A stretch of 64,000 nt of DNA from VXRJ01 sp965246995. GTDB taxonomy: Bacteria > Acidobacteriota > Vicinamibacteria > Vicinamibacterales > UBA8438. Under the pieces are notes generated by a model. The model was not told the origin of the DNA. It did not search any database and was given only the letters and a program-made list of their open reading frames with translations. Made by a program: the position numbers and the translations under genes. The first letter of the stretch is position 1. Every line of letters starts with the position of its first letter. The DNA lies in assembly GCA_965246995.1 (NCBI GenBank), contig OZ252008.1, forward strand, positions 4,489,291-4,553,290, written 5' to 3'. Positions 59,951 through 64,000 of this stretch are shown here, piece after piece.

Positions 59951-62035
59951 CTACTCCGCGCTCAACTGTGTCCGGGAGAGCCGGTTCGAGACCAGTGTCT
60001 CGCTCAGAAACAGCAGTGCGGCCGCGAGCAGCAGATACCACCAGACGGACTGCTGCCGCTCCAGGTCCTCCGCCGGTATGACCCGTTCCGGCCCCGCCGC
60101 GCCATCCTCCCGGGTTCCGCCCGCGCGTCCCGTCACCATGCTCGCCAGCTCCTCCGGATCGACCGGGGTGAGGTCCGACTCCGCCAGGTCGACGTTCACG
60201 GCCAGCGAGAGCGGAACTGCGTCCGGCGAGTTCCCGTCGTGCACCTCGTAGAGGCCCTGCTCGGTCAGGTCGATGTAGCCGGCCCGCCCGCCGACATCGA
60301 CTGGCATCCGCTGGCCGGTGGGGGATATCACGATGTAGTCCGCGGCCCCCGCCCCGCCGTCGCCGAGCGAGACATCCTGCTCCGCAAGATTCAGCACCTG
60401 ACCGGAAGAGAACCAGGGGGTCGGCGGCGAATAGGACGCCAGATACTCGACCACCCGGTGCACCCACGGCAGATAGACCGGCTTCTTCGCGAAATCGTTC
60501 CAGAAGGTGTCGATGGTCGACGCCCAGAGCAGCGCCGCGCCGTTGCCGATACGCCGCTCTATCAGCGCCGGGTTGCCATCGTCGAACCGCGCCAGCACGG
60601 TCGCGTCCCCGGTCGGCTCGACCGGGCGGAACCGGAAGAACCGGGTCGTCGTCACGTCGCCGCTACGGGGCGCGCCGAACACCTCGAAGACCGGATGGGT
60701 GTAGTCGACGAAGCCGAGGGAGCCGCCGCGGCCGTCACGGTCCGCGGGGGGACCGAGCGCCCCCGGAAGCAGGTCGGGGGCGCCGGAGGGCCACGCGCTC
60801 CGCTCGCCCGAGACGATGAACAGCCCGCCTCCGTCTTCGACGAACGTCCTGAGCGCGGTGCCGGGCGCGCCCGTTGGCGGCCGCGCATCGTTCAGGATCA
60901 CCACCTCCCTGTCCGCCAGGTCGGATGCCGTAAGCGCGTCGATGTTGACGGTCTGGACATCGAACGCCGGTTCGGATCCGATGCCGAGCGCGCGGGTCAG
61001 GAAGAGGTTCGAATCGTCGCCGGCACGGCCGTTCTCCACCAGGAGCACGGTCACCACCTGGCCGGGCGAGACGACGAACCAGAAGACATCGTCTGCCGGC
61101 AGGGCGTCGGCCGCGATGCGGACTGCGCCATTCATCGGCTCGTCACCCAACGTGACCGGGGCGAAGTCGACCGTCACGGATCCGCTTTCCGGCAAGTCGG
61201 CGGATAGCGATTCCACCTCCCGGCCTTCCACTTCGAGCATCACATCCAGACCGCTCACCGGCGTGGAGTTCCGGTTCGTCAACCGTGCTGCCACCTGAAT
61301 TCGCTCGCGGCCGGAAAAGTACTCCCGCTGAAACAGGACCCCGGCGACGCTGACGTTCGTGACATCCACCTCGTCGCCCCCCACCTGGATCGGCGTCAGC
61401 ACCGTCCCCGTCGGGAAGCGGACACCGGAGGCGCTCTCGACGCCGCTCCGCTGGAAGTCACTGATCAGCACTGCTTCCAGGCGCGGCAAATCCGAAGCTT
61501 CGAAGATCCCCTCGGCCAGCTTCAGCGCCGGCCCGTAGCGGGTGACGCCCGATCCAATGTCGGCATTCGTCACGAGGCTGCGCAGGCTCGCCCGGTCGAT
61601 GGTGGAGCGGGGGCCCGATTCCGCGCCGCTGTCGAACAGGATGACGGTCGCCTGATCATCCGCCGCCAGATCGTCCAGCACGTCCGTCGCCGCGGCCTGT
61701 GCAGATGCCCACCGATCCCCGAAGCCCATGCTCCACGAACGGTCGACCAGCACCACGACCTCGCGTGCGCCATCGGTGACGGCAGCCAACGCCGCGGCAC
61801 GGAAGAAGGGACGCGTGAAAGCGAACAGGAGCAGCAGCAACGCCGCGCACCGAAGCAGCAGCAGGAACCAGTTGCGGACCCGTTGGCGCCGGAACGAATG
61901 GAACGGAATCTTCTTGACGAACATCAGGGAGGGGAACTCCACCTCCTCCTTCCGTTCGCGTTGAATCATGTGGATGATGATCGGAACGGCGATCATCACC
62001 GCCCCGAGCAGGAACAACGGCGCCAGCAAGCCCAT
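59951..62035 (-). CDS. BatA/vWA-domain membrane protein
   Basis: The start MGLLAPLFLLGAVMIAVPII is the classic BatA N-terminus, followed by HMIQRERKEEVEFPSLMFV and a second membrane segment (LLLLRCAALLLLLFAFTRPF). The von Willebrand A domain has a complete MIDAS motif (VDRSWSMGF). A C-terminal periplasmic part contains EVVILNDARPPTGAPGTALR and a glutamine-amidotransferase-like region (GGLFIVSGERSAWPSGAPDL), ending with membrane segment LLLAAALLFLSETLVSNRLS. Length 694. It should dock with MoxR and DUF58 partners. Confidence 0.92.
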   Translation of the reverse strand: MGLLAPLFLLGAVMIAVPIIIHMIQRERKEEVEFPSLMFVKKIPFHSFRRQRVRNWFLLLLRCAALLLLLFAFTRPFFRAAALAAVTDGAREVVVLVDRSWSMGFGDRWASAQAAATDVLDDLAADDQATVILFDSGAESGPRSTIDRASLRSLVTNADIGSGVTRYGPALKLAEGIFEASDLPRLEAVLISDFQRSGVESASGVRFPTGTVLTPIQVGGDEVDVTNVSVAGVLFQREYFSGRERIQVAARLTNRNSTPVSGLDVMLEVEGREVESLSADLPESGSVTVDFAPVTLGDEPMNGAVRIAADALPADDVFWFVVSPGQVVTVLLVENGRAGDDSNLFLTRALGIGSEPAFDVQTVNIDALTASDLADREVVILNDARPPTGAPGTALRTFVEDGGGLFIVSGERSAWPSGAPDLLPGALGPPADRDGRGGSLGFVDYTHPVFEVFGAPRSGDVTTTRFFRFRPVEPTGDATVLARFDDGNPALIERRIGNGAALLWASTIDTFWNDFAKKPVYLPWVHRVVEYLASYSPPTPWFSSGQVLNLAEQDVSLGDGGAGAADYIVISPTGQRMPVDVGGRAGYIDLTEQGLYEVHDGNSPDAVPLSLAVNVDLAESDLTPVDPEELASMVTGRAGGTREDGAAGPERVIPAEDLERQQSVWWYLLLAAALLFLSETLVSNRLSRTQLSAE

Positions 62036-62056
62036 TCAGTCCACCCCTCGTCCGCG

Positions 62057-62974
62057 TCAGCGCACGCGGTTCAGCTTCTCGCGCATCGCGAGGAACCTGA
62101 ACAGCCCATGATCCATCGGCTGTGATGTGTCGAAGAAGGCGTAGTCGATCCGGTTTTCGGCACAGAGCTTCGACAGCGTGGTGATGTGCTCCTGCACCAG
62201 CGCACGATACTGCTCGCGCAGCTTCTCCGGCACCACCGGCATGCGGCGCCCCGTCTCGATGTCCTTGAAGTTCGTGGCATCGTCGTACGGGAAGTTCACC
62301 TCCGCCGGGTCGAGCACATGAAAGATCATCAGGTCTTTGCCGCCATAGCTGAGCGGCTTCAGCGAGTTCACGATTGCATCCGGCTCTTCATAGAAGTCCG
62401 AGATCACCAGCAGGATGCCGCGGCGCTTGAAGAACTCGGTCGCGCGGAACAGCGGCTTCACGAACGAGCCGGGGTTGCCCGCCTCGATCCGGTCGAGCGT
62501 GTGGAGCACGATGTCGAGATGCTTCGCCGACGGCGGGACCCGGGTGACGATGTCGTCGTCGAACGTGACGATACCGACACGATCCCGCTGGGTCGTCGCG
62601 AAGTAGGTGAGGCAGGCGGCCAGGTAGCGTCCGTAGTCCAGCTTCGAGATCCCGCCGCTCGAGAAGCTCATCGACTTCGAGACGTCGAACAGCACCGAGA
62701 AGTTGGCGTTGGTATCCGCGTCGAACTGCTTCACGTAAAAGCGGTCGGTCCGGGCGAACACCCGCCAGTCGATGAAGCGGATATCGTCACCCGGCATGTA
62801 GCCCCGGTGCTCGGCGAAGTCGACCGACACGCCGAGGTACGGGGCCTTGTGCAGACCGTTGATGAAGCCGTCCACCACGTTGCGCGCCAGTAGTTTCAGG
62901 TTGCCAATCCGGGCGAGCACCTGCGGATCGACGAACCGGGCGCCAGGACTGATCGGGCTGGTCGTGGTCGGCAC
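62057..62974 (-). CDS. DUF58 family protein
   Basis: The domain is complete: RNVVDGFINGLHKAPYLGVS, EHRGYMPGDDIRFIDWRVFA with the DUF58 signature, then SVLFDVSKSMSFSSGGISKL, a vWA-like MIDAS (DVSKSMS). The C-terminus reads YRALVQEHITTLSKLCAENR. Length 305, cytoplasmic. DUF58 proteins act between MoxR ATPases and membrane vWA proteins. It lies 21 bases upstream of the BatA gene. Confidence 0.93.
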   Translation of the reverse strand: MPTTTSPISPGARFVDPQVLARIGNLKLLARNVVDGFINGLHKAPYLGVSVDFAEHRGYMPGDDIRFIDWRVFARTDRFYVKQFDADTNANFSVLFDVSKSMSFSSGGISKLDYGRYLAACLTYFATTQRDRVGIVTFDDDIVTRVPPSAKHLDIVLHTLDRIEAGNPGSFVKPLFRATEFFKRRGILLVISDFYEEPDAIVNSLKPLSYGGKDLMIFHVLDPAEVNFPYDDATNFKDIETGRRMPVVPEKLREQYRALVQEHITTLSKLCAENRIDYAFFDTSQPMDHGLFRFLAMREKLNRVR

Positions 62975-63041
62975 GCGCTGCTTCCTTGTCCTCTAGTCCT
63001 CTTCCTCTAACGGGTGTCTGCCCGGGTCGCGCGGCCGGCTG

Positions 63042-64000
<959 letters not shown>

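Noticed and set aside
57599..61207. Two long plus-strand frames opposite DUF4175 and BatA
   Set aside because: Both cross the ends of real genes and lack signals or domains; they result from high GC content.

Overview
This is a GC-rich, gene-dense, bacterial chromosomal window. Most genes lie on the minus strand. Many periplasmic PQQ-dependent beta-propeller dehydrogenases, a DUF1800/DUF1501 secreted pair, a DUF1592-type C-terminal fragment, secreted or lipoprotein peptidases, and a MoxR-DUF58-BatA-DUF4175 operon together suggest an Acidobacteriota genome (Vicinamibacteria-like). That assignment is inferred from gene content, not from a marker gene.

Layout. Positions 1-7.7 kb are a mobile and decaying region: a large serine recombinase running off the left edge, an IS21 istA remnant, an IS256-family element with visible inverted repeats, small unknown genes, a broken DinB gene, a frameshifted ABC ATPase, and scattered pieces of a tyrosine integrase. 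From 7.8 to 24.5 kb lies a quinoprotein region: an HpcH/HpaI aldolase-like protein, a cytochrome c-PQQ dehydrogenase fusion, an AbiEi/AbiEii toxin-antitoxin pair with a palindromic operator, a DUF4143 ATPase, a four-gene operon (PQQ dehydrogenase, SMP-30-like protein, cytochrome c, PQQ dehydrogenase), a soluble sugar dehydrogenase and lgt. From 24.5 to 29 kb are a chimeric DUF1588/DUF1585 protein whose signal peptide is cut by a MITE-like element, and the DUF1800/DUF1501 pair.

From 29 to 35.7 kb is an accessory island: two DUF488 proteins and a dual-OB-domain protein in overlapping minus-strand order, an AlbA/Schlafen-type ATP-binding protein, and a nucleotidyltransferase with an overlapping small partner. 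It is flanked by two diverged copies of one segment that have decayed in complementary ways. From 35.7 to 40.9 kb a second quinoprotein operon carries two tandem PQQ dehydrogenases and two secreted proteins of unknown function. From 40.9 to 56 kb are mostly exported hydrolases (metallophosphoesterase, M28 and S9A peptidases, NPP-type phosphodiesterase, carboxylesterase), a TM0106-type nuclease-helicase, DUF4159 and DUF4097 proteins, and a second MITE copy. From 56.2 kb to the right edge runs the MoxR / DUF58 / BatA-vWA / DUF4175 operon.

The quinoprotein operons, cytochromes and SMP-30-like protein look like interchangeable modules for periplasmic oxidation of alcohols or sugars with electrons passed to cytochrome c. 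The best candidate for an undescribed system is the DUF488-DUF488-dual-OB cassette at 30.2-31.9 kb with its AlbA/Schlafen-type neighbour. No rRNA, tRNA or CRISPR array was seen.
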